In this document: positions 18,569 through 26,558 of the stretch, in pieces | How positions within the stretch are numbered: position 1 is the first letter of the stretch | Layout of the letters: the number at the start of each line of letters is the position of its first letter | Assembly (NCBI RefSeq): GCF_008711285.1 | Contig: NZ_VXDC01000002.1 | Location: 62,001-126,000 of the forward strand | DNA: 64,000 bases | DNA from: Roseibium aquae | GTDB taxonomy: Bacteria > Pseudomonadota > Alphaproteobacteria > Rhizobiales > Stappiaceae | Direction: 5' to 3' | Translations under genes and position numbers: made by a program | Notes under the pieces: generated by a model | Told to the model about the DNA's origin: nothing | The model's database searches: none | The model's input: the letters and a program-made list of their open reading frames with translations, nothing else

Positions 18569-19822
18569 CTACTTGACCGGTCCCTCGGGCATGGGCATGT
18601 TCGCTGTCACTTCCCAGCCGAAAGATGCAATCTGAACGGCTGCGGTGTCCGTGATATCGCCGGTCATGACAAAATCGACCCTGGTCGGCGGGAAGGGCTG
18701 ACGCTCAAAGGCCTCGGCGATCGCGGTGAAAGCGGCGCTCGTTGTTTCGGTCCAGGACACCATGTCCAAAGGGGCGACCAGGGCAGCGGCTCCATCCAGA
18801 CGCAAGGCGATGGGATAGCCCGCCACGATCTTGAACTGGCTGAGCGGTGCCGTCTCGCGGTGATAGGTTTCGGTGAGCACGATCCGGCGGAGATGGAAAT
18901 AGGCCTCATCCCGTGTCCTGGCGTCCGCGGCGCGCTCAACGAGGAGGGAACGCTGGCCAACGCCGGTCATTTCATTCAACCGATAAGCGAAAATCACCTG
19001 TTCGGTCTGTGTGTAGTGCGGGTTCTGAAAGAATGCCTGCACGATGTCCGGACTCACACCGGCCTCGGCAAACGTTGCTGCCGTGCGATCTCGCAGCTCG
19101 GCGGGTGTGCTGTCGATAATCATCGTCCGGAAGCTTTCCGCGCTTCGCGCAAGACCGACAACCATACCGCCCGGAAGCAGGGCGGTGATGGCGCTCACGG
19201 TCCACTCACCGGCTGTGGTCACACTGGCGGTCTGATCCAGTTTTTCGGCAAGCGGCGCATAGGCCGTATAGGGGTCAACTCCGATTTGAACGGCCAGTTC
19301 GCGGCGCGCCCGGTCCTGGCCCGTGATGGCCTTGGCCAGATCCTCCGGCGATCCGCCATGACCCGTGACAACATTGGAAACACCGCGCGATACGCGGCCG
19401 AAAAGGCGCCCGACACCTGAAACCGTGCTGCGCGCGGTGCCAGCGGGATCCTCGATCGCGCTTTCGATGAATTCGCCCGGCTTTCTCGCCGCTTCCTTCA
19501 GCCCCTCCATAAAAGAAGCGTTTGCCTCGAGACCCTGCAAGGCCATCAATGCCCTGATGTCGTTGATGCGCAGGTGAAGGAGCCCGTCGCCGGAAATCCG
19601 CTCGATCCCGCGGTCAGTGCGAAGCTCGTAAAGGCGCAGAAAACCGTCGCTGCGAATTGGCGCAAGGACGCCATAACCGGGCCCGGATGCATTATCACCC
19701 AGCACAGCCTCTGGATCTTGGACCGGCGGCGTTTCAAAGCCTTCCGCAAAACCGGGCGCCGGGCCGCACAGGGCGACCAGAAGGCAAGAAACCGAAAGAC
19801 CGAGGCAGATCCGAGACACCAT
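18569..19822 (-). CDS. Uncharacterised secreted protein, 417 residues
   Basis: I do not recognise this family. ATG 19822 has GAAGGA 8 bases upstream and begins a clear signal peptide (MVSRICLGLSVSCLLVALCG, cut near FAEG). The mature protein is mixed alpha/beta: FLRLYELRTDRGIERISGDGLLHLRINDIRALM-type segments, a helical stretch with GVGRLFGRVSRGVSNVVTG at about residues 135-155, and a single hydrophobic patch, AITALLPGGMVVGLA. A conserved-looking FFQNPHYTQTEQVIFAYRLNEM motif lies mid-protein. Nothing suggests catalysis. It sits just downstream of folC on the same strand (6-bp gap from folC's side of 19856) but shares no obvious pathway. Confidence 0.8.
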   Translation of the reverse strand: MVSRICLGLSVSCLLVALCGPAPGFAEGFETPPVQDPEAVLGDNASGPGYGVLAPIRSDGFLRLYELRTDRGIERISGDGLLHLRINDIRALMALQGLEANASFMEGLKEAARKPGEFIESAIEDPAGTARSTVSGVGRLFGRVSRGVSNVVTGHGGSPEDLAKAITGQDRARRELAVQIGVDPYTAYAPLAEKLDQTASVTTAGEWTVSAITALLPGGMVVGLARSAESFRTMIIDSTPAELRDRTAATFAEAGVSPDIVQAFFQNPHYTQTEQVIFAYRLNEMTGVGQRSLLVERAADARTRDEAYFHLRRIVLTETYHRETAPLSQFKIVAGYPIALRLDGAAALVAPLDMVSWTETTSAAFTAIAEAFERQPFPPTRVDFVMTGDITDTAAVQIASFGWEVTANMPMPEGPVK

Positions 19823-19855
19823 GGACACGTCCTTCTTCCCGCGCCCCACCGTCTG

Positions 19856-21217
19856 TCAGTTCGGGGCCATACCGTTGATCGCCAGAATTTCGCCCACCAG
19901 ATAAAGCGATCCGCAGATCAGAATTCGGGGCGGTTCGCCATCCTTGGCAGCACAATCCATCACATCTTTGAAGGCAGCTTGCAAATTCGGGAAGGGCGTT
20001 GCCTCCAGATCGGCCGCCCGGGCCAGATCAGCCAGATCGAAAGGATCGCGTGCATTGTTGGCCGAAGTGATGGGGACCGTTGCCACATGCCGGGCCAATC
20101 CCTTGAACGGACGGAAGAACCCGACCGGATCCTTCGTCGTCAGCATCCCGGCGATCAGGTACAGCGGGCGAGGGCTCTGCTCTTCCCGCTCTCCCATGAA
20201 AGCGGCGACCGAAACACCGGCGCCTGGATTGTGTCCACCATCCAGCCAGATCTCAGATCCTTCGGGCGCAAGATCGAAAAGCGGGCCCTGTACCAGAGCC
20301 TGAAGGCGCCCGGGCCAGTTGATGGCCTTCAAGCCCGCCGCCGCGGCTTCATCTCCGGGCCATAGACCGGCGGCCTTCAAGGCCGCTATCGCGACGGCGG
20401 CATTCAAGATCTGATGGCCGCCCCTGAGATTGGGCAGGGGAAGATCCGTAACGCCGGCCACATCCTGGAACGCCAGACGCCCCTGGTCTTCGCACGCCGT
20501 GTAATCCTCTCCGTACACAAGGGCTGGCGCCCCAACCCTTTGCGCGGCTTTCCGGATCACTTCGCCCGCTTCCTCCCGTTGCTGGGCAATCACCGCTGGA
20601 CAGCCACGCTTCAGGATCCCGGCTTTCTCGGCGGCAATCGCCGCAAGGCTGTCGCCGAGAAATTTCTCGTGATCCATCGAGACCGGTGTGATGATGGTGG
20701 CCACTGGATCGTCGATCAGGTTGGTCGCATCCAGGCGACCGCCCAGCCCCACTTCCAGAAGCAGGACATCCGCCGGATGTTCGCGGAACAGCAGAAAAGC
20801 GGCGGCCGTCGTGATCTCAAAAAATGTGATCTCCGCTCCGTCATTGGCCTCTTCGCAGCGGTGAAGCGCGTCATACAACACCGGATCCGACACGAGTTGA
20901 CCATCGGTCCCCAATCGGATGCGTTCGTTGAAAGAGACAAGATGCGGCGAGGTGTAGACGTGACACCGTTTGCCTCCGGCCTCCAGCATGGCCCGCATGG
21001 CCGCCGTCACCGAGCCTTTCCCGTTCGTACCGGCAATATGGATCACCGGCGGCAGGTGTTTTTCCGGTGAGCCCAGCGCCTTGAGCAACCGCTCCATGCG
21101 CCCCAGAGACAGATCGATCTCTTTCGGATGCAGGGCCAGAAGCCGATCCAAGATTGCCGTGATCTGATCCAAATCACCCTCCAGATGGTCTTTTTCCGCT
21201 CTTCCCGGTCTGTCCAT
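19856..21217 (-). CDS. folC: Bifunctional folylpolyglutamate/dihydrofolate synthase
   Basis: FolC adds glutamate to dihydropteroate and extends folate polyglutamates. The Mur-ligase fold is clear: HPKEIDLSLGRMERLL near the start, P-loop GTNGKGSVTAAMRAML, TSPHLVSFNERIRLG, EVGLGGRLDATNLI, TPVSMDHEKFLG, NWPGRLQAL and WLDGGHNPGAG. From ATG 21217 it is 453 residues; family similarity starts shortly after, at ILDRLLALHPKEID. An open frame extends to 21349 with no family support. The neighbour accD, 232 bp upstream, belongs to the same conserved trp-accD-folC block. Confidence 0.96.
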   Translation of the reverse strand: MDRPGRAEKDHLEGDLDQITAILDRLLALHPKEIDLSLGRMERLLKALGSPEKHLPPVIHIAGTNGKGSVTAAMRAMLEAGGKRCHVYTSPHLVSFNERIRLGTDGQLVSDPVLYDALHRCEEANDGAEITFFEITTAAAFLLFREHPADVLLLEVGLGGRLDATNLIDDPVATIITPVSMDHEKFLGDSLAAIAAEKAGILKRGCPAVIAQQREEAGEVIRKAAQRVGAPALVYGEDYTACEDQGRLAFQDVAGVTDLPLPNLRGGHQILNAAVAIAALKAAGLWPGDEAAAAGLKAINWPGRLQALVQGPLFDLAPEGSEIWLDGGHNPGAGVSVAAFMGEREEQSPRPLYLIAGMLTTKDPVGFFRPFKGLARHVATVPITSANNARDPFDLADLARAADLEATPFPNLQAAFKDVMDCAAKDGEPPRILICGSLYLVGEILAINGMAPN

Positions 21218-21449
21218 CCGGACTGGATCAGCGACCGAGGACCCGGGCAGGTTGACACGGTACACGTCAATCTGACCTGGAAACCTGCCCGCCCTTGAAA
21301 GGGCGATAGGGCATCTTTTCCTGATCAGATTGTCCGCAAAGCGATTCAACCTTTGTCAGTGGATGCTCTAAGCAACCGTTCGCGGCCACGCAAGCCGGCA
21401 AGCCACCTGGTGTCGTATCTGGAACAGGAGACTGTCGAAAGCGCGACGG

Positions 21450-22421
21450 TTAGGACTTGGCTGGCTCGCCATCGGCGGTTTCTCCGACGGCATCAGCAGC
21501 CTCGGACGCGGCCTCCGTTTCGGGTTCCGGCGCGGCAGCCTGAAGCTCCTCGGAGACATCCGGCACCTGAACCTCACGCTTCATCAAAATCCCGCAGATC
21601 CGCGCGATGGTGTCCTTGAGCTGATGGCGCGTGACCACCATGTCCACCATTCCGTGTTCGAGCAGATATTCGGCGCTCTGAAATCCTTCGGGAAGCTTCT
21701 CGCGGATGGTTTGCTCGATCACGCGCCGCCCGGCAAAGCCGATCTGCGCGCCGGGTTCGGCGATATGGACATCCCCCAACATGGCATAGGATGCGGAAAC
21801 GCCGCCCGTGGTCGGGTTGGTCAGAACGACGATATAGGGAAGGCCGGCTTCTCGCAGCATCTGGACGCCAACCGTCGTGCGCGGCATCTGCATGAGCGAC
21901 AGGATGCCCTCCTGCATCCGCGCGCCTCCGGACGCTGCGAACAGAACAAACGGCGTCTTGTTGTCAACGGCCCTGGTCATTCCCGTCAAGATCGCTTCGC
22001 CCGCGGCCATGCCCAAGGAGCCGCCCATGAAGGCGAAATCCTGGACAGCGGCTGTCATGTCCGCGCCATTGACCCTTCCGGAGGCGACATAGACAGCGTC
22101 TTTTTCGTTTGTTTTCGAGCGGTTTTCCTTCAAGCGGTCCGTGTAGCGCTTGGTATCGCGGAACTTGAGCGGATCGGCCTGCACATCGGGGGTTTCAATG
22201 CGCTCGTAATGGCCGTCATCGAAAAAGATCTCCAGGCGCTTTTTCGCCGGAATGCGCATGTGGTGTCCGGAACTCGGGACCACCCAGAGATTGGCCTCCA
22301 GATCGCGGTGAAACACCATCTCGCCCGTCTCCGGGCATTTGATCCAGAGATTTTCCGGAACTTCCCGCTTTGTCAGAAGGTCACGGATTTTTGGCCGAAC
22401 AATTGAGTTGATCCAGTTCAC
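21450..22421 (-). CDS. accD: Acetyl-CoA carboxylase carboxyltransferase, beta subunit
   Basis: AccD with AccA transfers carboxyl from biotin to acetyl-CoA to make malonyl-CoA. The 323-residue protein has the crotonase-like core: [45 protein letters not shown] and [18 protein letters not shown]. The N-terminal zinc ribbon is degenerate: where E. coli has two CxxC pairs, this reads KCPETGEM and VVPSSGHHM, leaving one Cys. I recall the same loss in rhizobial AccD, so it is probably lineage-wide. The C-terminal tail from residue about 285 is acidic and Ala/Glu-rich. trpA lies 61 bp upstream. Confidence 0.97.
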   Translation of the reverse strand: MNWINSIVRPKIRDLLTKREVPENLWIKCPETGEMVFHRDLEANLWVVPSSGHHMRIPAKKRLEIFFDDGHYERIETPDVQADPLKFRDTKRYTDRLKENRSKTNEKDAVYVASGRVNGADMTAAVQDFAFMGGSLGMAAGEAILTGMTRAVDNKTPFVLFAASGGARMQEGILSLMQMPRTTVGVQMLREAGLPYIVVLTNPTTGGVSASYAMLGDVHIAEPGAQIGFAGRRVIEQTIREKLPEGFQSAEYLLEHGMVDMVVTRHQLKDTIARICGILMKREVQVPDVSEELQAAAPEPETEAASEAADAVGETADGEPAKS

Positions 22422-22482
22422 GAGACGCAGGTCCCTTCATGTCGTTAAAACTCGATGCGGCATGCCTTTACGGCATCTTGTC

Positions 22483-23316
22483 TCACGCGCCGCGCGCGCG
22501 GGCAACACCGCCAGCCAGATCGGCGACAAGATCCGTGACCGCGGCAACGGTCCGGTCGGTCGCCTGACCCGCTTCATCCAGACTGTCCTTGATCGCATTC
22601 ACCAGAACGGATCCGACAACCACCCCATCGGCATCCTTGCCGATTTCAGCGGCGTGATCGGCGGTCTTTACACCAAAACCGACAGCCACGGGCAGTTTCG
22701 TATGCCCCTTGATCCGGTTCACCGCAGTCGCAACCCGGCCAGTGTCCGCGATCGCGGCGCCGGTGATCCCAGTCACAGACACGTAATAAACGAAGCCGGA
22801 CGTGTTTTCGAGAACCGCAGGCAAGCGCGCATCATCGGTTGTCGGCGTTGCCAGGCGGATGAAATTCAGCCCCGCCTCGACGGCCGGAATGCAGAGTTCA
22901 TCGTCGGCTTCCGGGGGAATGTCGACGACGATCAGACCGTCAACACCCGCAGCCTTGGCTTCGACGACAAACTTTTTCGGATCCCGGACATAGATTGGAT
23001 TGTAGTAGCCCATGAGAACAATCGGCGTATCCGCATCCTTTTCCCGGAAATCACGGACCATCTGCAGTGTCTTGTCCATGGTTTGCCCGGCTTTCAGGGC
23101 GCGCTGGGTGGCCAACTGGATCGGAATGCCTTCCGCCATCGGATCGGAGAACGGCATGCCGAGCTCAATAACGTCCGCGCCGGCCGCCGGCAAAGCGTCC
23201 AAGACAGCCTGTGATGTCTTCAGATCGGGATCGCCCGCCGTGATGAAGGTCACAAGAGCCGGCCGGCCGGCCTCCGCACAGGCTTTGAAGCGCCGGTCAA
23301 TACGCGTTTCCGTCAT
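22483..23316 (-). CDS. trpA: Tryptophan synthase, alpha subunit
   Basis: TrpA cleaves indole-3-glycerol phosphate and passes indole to TrpB through a tunnel. The 277-residue barrel has [12 protein letters not shown], the catalytic Glu in [16 protein letters not shown], the second acid in [13 protein letters not shown] and the C-terminal phosphate loop [14 protein letters not shown] 23316 has an AAGGA site upstream; the open frame beyond it is unlike the family. Unusually it is not contiguous with trpB: 585 bp and a small opposite-strand gene intervene, so trpA-accD-folC needs its own promoter or readthrough past a hairpin. Confidence 0.97.
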   Translation of the reverse strand: MTETRIDRRFKACAEAGRPALVTFITAGDPDLKTSQAVLDALPAAGADVIELGMPFSDPMAEGIPIQLATQRALKAGQTMDKTLQMVRDFREKDADTPIVLMGYYNPIYVRDPKKFVVEAKAAGVDGLIVVDIPPEADDELCIPAVEAGLNFIRLATPTTDDARLPAVLENTSGFVYYVSVTGITGAAIADTGRVATAVNRIKGHTKLPVAVGFGVKTADHAAEIGKDADGVVVGSVLVNAIKDSLDEAGQATDRTVAAVTDLVADLAGGVARARGA

Positions 23317-23629
23317 TCTATCCTTACCTTGCTGTCCTGAACCTTGATCAGGCGCAGCCGCGCGATGCGTCTGATGATCCACGTGCTGGAACTATGTTCG
23401 GCTGTCGATGTAGGGGTCCGCATTGCCCCCTGTCAATGTGCTCGGTGCGGGACAGAGCCGAATAGAGGCGGCAGAACAGGGTATTTGGCTGCCGGCACCA
23501 GCGCATTGTCGAGAAATGTTATGCGAATATCGCATGGCCGGTCCATCTGAAGACCAATTGAAGTGCACAGGTTGCGCCTGTATATCTATGCAAACGCACT
23601 CCGTGCACCAGAATAGACAGGAGGTCTCC
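23317..23629. promoter_or_regulatory. Divergent promoter region between trpA and the small 70-residue gene
   Basis: No gene is visible in these 313 bp. On the plus strand TTGAAG (23558-23563) and TATATC (23581-23586), 17 bases apart, form a good sigma70-like promoter for the small gene. Just upstream is the inverted repeat ATGCGA-ATA-TCGCAT (23521-23535), placed where an operator would sit. AGGAGG at about 23620-23625 is the small gene's ribosome site. A trpA promoter on the other strand is presumably also here, but I cannot locate it. Confidence 0.55.
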
Positions 23630-23842
23630 ATGGCGCGATCTCTCTTTGAGCCTGTGCCCCATACTGAACACCAAACCTTTTGGACCCGTCTGCGTGGTCA
23701 ACCGGACCCGGATTCACGCCCGACGCTGACAACGATCGCCTATGACACTGCCGGACTAGCAGAACGGGCAGGGCGCCTGGATGCGCGCGGACGCCAATCA
23801 TTGCTCGCCGCCGCTTTTGGAACGCAACTCGACCGGGACTGA
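23630..23842 (+). CDS. Small uncharacterised protein (70 residues) inserted between trpA and trpB
   Basis: The product is not recognised. It begins MARSLFEPVPHTEHQTFW and ends AAFGTQLDRD. It is soluble and rich in Arg, Asp and Thr, with no signal peptide, no Cys and no membrane helix. Support for a real gene is contextual: a near-perfect AGGAGG site 5 bases before ATG, a TTG-N17-TATATC promoter upstream, and a strong bidirectional terminator immediately after the stop. It lies on the opposite strand inside an otherwise conserved trp block, which suggests a late insertion. Function cannot be inferred. Confidence 0.65.
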   Translation: MARSLFEPVPHTEHQTFWTRLRGQPDPDSRPTLTTIAYDTAGLAERAGRLDARGRQSLLAAAFGTQLDRD

Positions 23843-23848
23843 CCAGCA

Positions 23849-23878
23849 AAAAGCCCCGGCCAATTGACCGGGGCTTTT
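23849..23878. terminator. Bidirectional terminator between small gene and trpB
   Basis: An 11-bp stem AAAAGCCCCGG / CCGGGGCTTTT with an 8-base loop gives T-runs in both directions. It ends the small plus-strand gene (stop at 23842) and the minus-strand trpF-trpB transcript (stop at 23902), and so separates trpB from trpA. Confidence 0.9.
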
Positions 23879-23901
23879 GTATGTCGTGCAGGCTGAGATT
23901 G

Positions 23902-25116
23902 TTACAGATCAAACCCGAGCATCTTGCCAACGGTGAAGACGTCCTTGTCGCCCCGGCCGCAGAGGTTCATGACGAGGATCTGATCCTTTTTCATTTTCGG
24001 GGCGATCTTCATGACATGAGCGAGCGCATGGGCCGGCTCGAGCGCCGGAATGATGCCCTCGACCTTTGTGAGAAGTTGGAAGGCTTCCATCGCTTCGTCA
24101 TCCATGATCGGAACATACTGCACACGCCCGATATCCTTCAGCCAGGAATGTTCCGGCCCAATCCCCGGATAATCCAGACCTGCGGAAATCGAGTGGCCTT
24201 CCAAGATCTGGCCATCGTTGTCCTGCAGCAGAAATGTCCGGTTGCCGTGCAAAACGCCCGGTTTTCCGGCTGCCAGCGACGCGCAATGCTCCTCGCCATC
24301 AAGCCCCTTGCCGCCTGCTTCGACGCCGATGATCTCGACATCCTTGTCATCCAGAAAGGCGTGGAACATGCCGATGGCGTTTGAGCCGCCACCGACGGAA
24401 GCAACGATCGCATCCGGCAGCCGCCCCTCGGCTGCCATCATCTGCTCTTTCAGTTCCTTGCCGATGACCGATTGAAAGTCGCGGACCATTTCCGGATAGG
24501 GGTGCGGTCCAGCGGCGGTTCCGATCAGATAATAAGTATCGTCGACATTGGTCACCCAGTCACGCAGCGCTTCGTTCATCGCGTCCTTGAGCGTGCCCGC
24601 GCCAGCCGTGACCGGAACGATCTCGGCCCCAAGGAGCTTCATGCGGAAGACGTTCGGCTTCTGCCGCTCAACATCCGTCGCGCCCATGTAGACAACGCAG
24701 GGAAGACCAAACCGCGCGCAGACCGTTGCTGTTGCAACGCCGTGCTGCCCGGCGCCGGTTTCGGCAATGATCCGGGTCTTGCCCATGCGTTTGGCGAGCA
24801 GGATCTGCCCCAGGCAGTTGTTGATCTTGTGTGATCCGGTGTGGTTCAGCTCGTCGCGCTTGAAGTAGATCTTCGCACCGCCGAGATGCTCGGTCAGCCG
24901 CTCGGCAAAGTAAAGCGGCGACGGACGGCCGGTATAGTGGGTGTTGAGGTCATCAATTTCCGCCTGAAACGCCGGATCGGCCTTGGCGTCATTGTAATGC
25001 CGTTCAAGATCGAGGATCAGCGGCATCAGGGTCTCGGCGACATACCGTCCGCCAAAGATCCCGAAATGACCCCGCTCGTCCGGACCTGTCCGGATGCTGT
25101 TTGCCATCGTGGTCAT
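23902..25116 (-). CDS. trpB: Tryptophan synthase, beta subunit
   Basis: TrpB condenses indole with serine using PLP. The protein (about 404 residues) has the N-terminal [17 protein letters not shown], the Schiff-base Lys in HTGSHKINN (near residue 97), [13 protein letters not shown], the phosphate loop [11 protein letters not shown] and the C-terminal NLCGRGDKD. The start could be GTG 25122 (overlapping the trpF end), ATG 25116 or ATG 25107; a GGGAG site suits 25116. It is translationally close to trpF, but a terminator separates it from trpA. Confidence 0.97.
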   Translation of the reverse strand: MTTMANSIRTGPDERGHFGIFGGRYVAETLMPLILDLERHYNDAKADPAFQAEIDDLNTHYTGRPSPLYFAERLTEHLGGAKIYFKRDELNHTGSHKINNCLGQILLAKRMGKTRIIAETGAGQHGVATATVCARFGLPCVVYMGATDVERQKPNVFRMKLLGAEIVPVTAGAGTLKDAMNEALRDWVTNVDDTYYLIGTAAGPHPYPEMVRDFQSVIGKELKEQMMAAEGRLPDAIVASVGGGSNAIGMFHAFLDDKDVEIIGVEAGGKGLDGEEHCASLAAGKPGVLHGNRTFLLQDNDGQILEGHSISAGLDYPGIGPEHSWLKDIGRVQYVPIMDDEAMEAFQLLTKVEGIIPALEPAHALAHVMKIAPKMKKDQILVMNLCGRGDKDVFTVGKMLGFDL

Positions 25117-25122
25117 CGCCAC

Positions 25123-25782
25123 TTAACTCCCTATCGTTTCCGCGCTCCGGACAGCTGCCACGAAGTCGCGGATGAGACCGGCGTCCTTGACGCCTTTTTC
25201 TGTTTCAACGGCCGACGAGGCATCAATGCCCGTAAGCCCGCTCTCACGGATGGCGTCGGCCACATTGGACGCATTCAGTCCGCCAGCAAGCATGGCCGGC
25301 TTTTTCAGGTCAAGCCCCTTGAGCAGGCTCCAGTCGAACGTCACCCCGTTCCCACCTGGAATGTCAGACCCCTCCGGCGCCTTTGCGTCCAGAAGCAACC
25401 GATCGGCCACCTGCTCATAAAGGGAGATTTTCTCAAGGTCTTCCGGACCCGAAATCCCGAGCGCCTTCATGATTTTAGTGCCGTGCATCACCTTTGCAAC
25501 GGCGAGCGCCTCTGGGGGCTCGGAGCCGTGAAACTGAAACCAGTCCGGGGCGACCAGCTCCTTGATCCGCGACAATCCGTCCAGATCCATGTTCACCGTC
25601 AAGGCCACGATTTCGGCTTTTCCGCGGGCCATGTCCGCCAAATGCGCCGCCGCAGACAGGCTCACATGGCGCGGACTTTTCGGAAAAAACACGAGCCCGA
25701 CCATATCCACACCCGCCTCCAGCGCCGCTCTCATGGTTTCTTCGGTCGACAAACCGCAGATTTTCAAAGTGATGTGGGTCAT
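25123..25782 (-). CDS. trpF: Phosphoribosylanthranilate isomerase
   Basis: TrpF isomerises PRA to CdRP in tryptophan synthesis. The 219-residue barrel has the catalytic Cys in LKICGLSTEE near the N-terminus, MVGLVFFPKSPRHVS, WFQFHGSEPPE, the catalytic Asp in LLLDAKAPEGSDIPGG and the LAGGLNASNV and GIDASSAVE phosphate-site loops. ATG 25782 begins MTHITLKICG as expected. It is the first gene of trpF-trpB. TrpC, TrpD and TrpE are not in the window. Confidence 0.96.
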   Translation of the reverse strand: MTHITLKICGLSTEETMRAALEAGVDMVGLVFFPKSPRHVSLSAAAHLADMARGKAEIVALTVNMDLDGLSRIKELVAPDWFQFHGSEPPEALAVAKVMHGTKIMKALGISGPEDLEKISLYEQVADRLLLDAKAPEGSDIPGGNGVTFDWSLLKGLDLKKPAMLAGGLNASNVADAIRESGLTGIDASSAVETEKGVKDAGLIRDFVAAVRSAETIGS

Positions 25783-26055
25783 AGGGAAGGTATCGCCGGA
25801 CGGCGGAGGATTGTCAAAGACGGAAACGGCCGATTGCCAGCCTGCCACCTAACGTCATCCCGGCCATGAGCCGGGATGAACAATGCAAATTCCGTGGCTC
25901 TCCGGTCCCGGCTCGCGCTTCGCTTGGCCGGGATGACTACGGGTTTTTTCTTTTTTGTCATCCCGGACGCAGCGCAGCGGAGATCCGGGATCGGGATACC
26001 CCAATGCATGGGTTCTATGGAATGCGCCGACAAAATGATGATCAGATCAAACGTG
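25783..26055. repeat. Cluster of three REP-like palindromes upstream of trpF
   Basis: Three imperfect palindromes share GTCATCCCGG/CCGGGATGAC arms: 25855-25879 (10-bp arms, 5-base loop), 25906-25936 and 25957-25991. They alternate in orientation, with short spacers and T-rich stretches between. Related copies occur at 26407-26430 and 31771-31794. They resemble extragenic palindromic elements scattered in many alphaproteobacterial genomes, as transcript ends or relics of small mobile elements. No gene lies here apart from the trpF leader. Confidence 0.7.
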
Positions 26056-26343
26056 TTATTTATTAAGGGTTGGATAAAGGTCGATCCAGTCAGGATTCAG
26101 TGCTTCGATCAACTCGAACTTCCATCTCCGACGCCACCTCTTGATTTGTTTTTCCCGCTGTATAGCCGCCGAGATTTCGGTATGATTTTCGTACCAGACT
26201 AGAAGTTTAGTGCCGTACTTTTCGGAAAAACCTTTGATCAGCCCTTCGCGATGCTCGTAAACCCGTCTAGCCAAGTCAGATGTGACGCCGGTGTAAAGCG
26301 TTTGATACGGGCGCGATGCCAATATGTAGACCCACGCAGGCAG
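26056..26343 (-). CDS. GIY-YIG nuclease-fold protein with non-standard start
   Basis: The reverse frame encodes a small single-domain GIY-YIG protein of the YhbQ/UPF0213 type: WVYILASRPYQTLYTGVTSDLARR carries the VYI...LYTG core, followed by YGTKLLVWYE, the EKQIKRWRR helix and NPDWIDLYP. The core VYIL lies upstream of the first canonical start-like codon (TTG 26322). The family-expected N-terminal Met falls on CTG at 26341-26343, with AAAGGA about 8 bases before it. So either CTG is used or the start has been lost. Such genes are often mobile between genomes and here it is bracketed by REP-like repeats. Function is unknown. Confidence 0.7.
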   Translation of the reverse strand: MPAWVYILASRPYQTLYTGVTSDLARRVYEHREGLIKGFSEKYGTKLLVWYENHTEISAAIQREKQIKRWRRRWKFELIEALNPDWIDLYPTLNK

Positions 26344-26406
26344 CCGGACCGTCCTTTCTACCGCAGTTTCTCACTTCAAAATTGACACAAGATCCATTTC
26401 TCCACC

Positions 26407-26430
26407 GTCATCCCGGCCCTGAGCCGGGAT
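26407..26430. repeat. REP-like palindrome
   Basis: GTCATCCCGGC and GCCGGGAT arms enclose the loop CCTGA. This is the same element type as the cluster at 25855-25991, now on the other side of the GIY-YIG gene. The rest of 26344-26558 holds further GC-rich, partly repetitive sequence and no gene. Confidence 0.65.
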
Positions 26431-26558
26431 CGGGTCGGCCTTCAGGGTCAACCGGAGCTGTCTCCGGGGTTCCCCGATCCCAGACCTCGGCTCGCCCCCC
26501 CTCGTCCCGGAAAGGTGCAGCGGAGAGCCACAAAGGGCAGCAGCCCTATGGGCTATTT

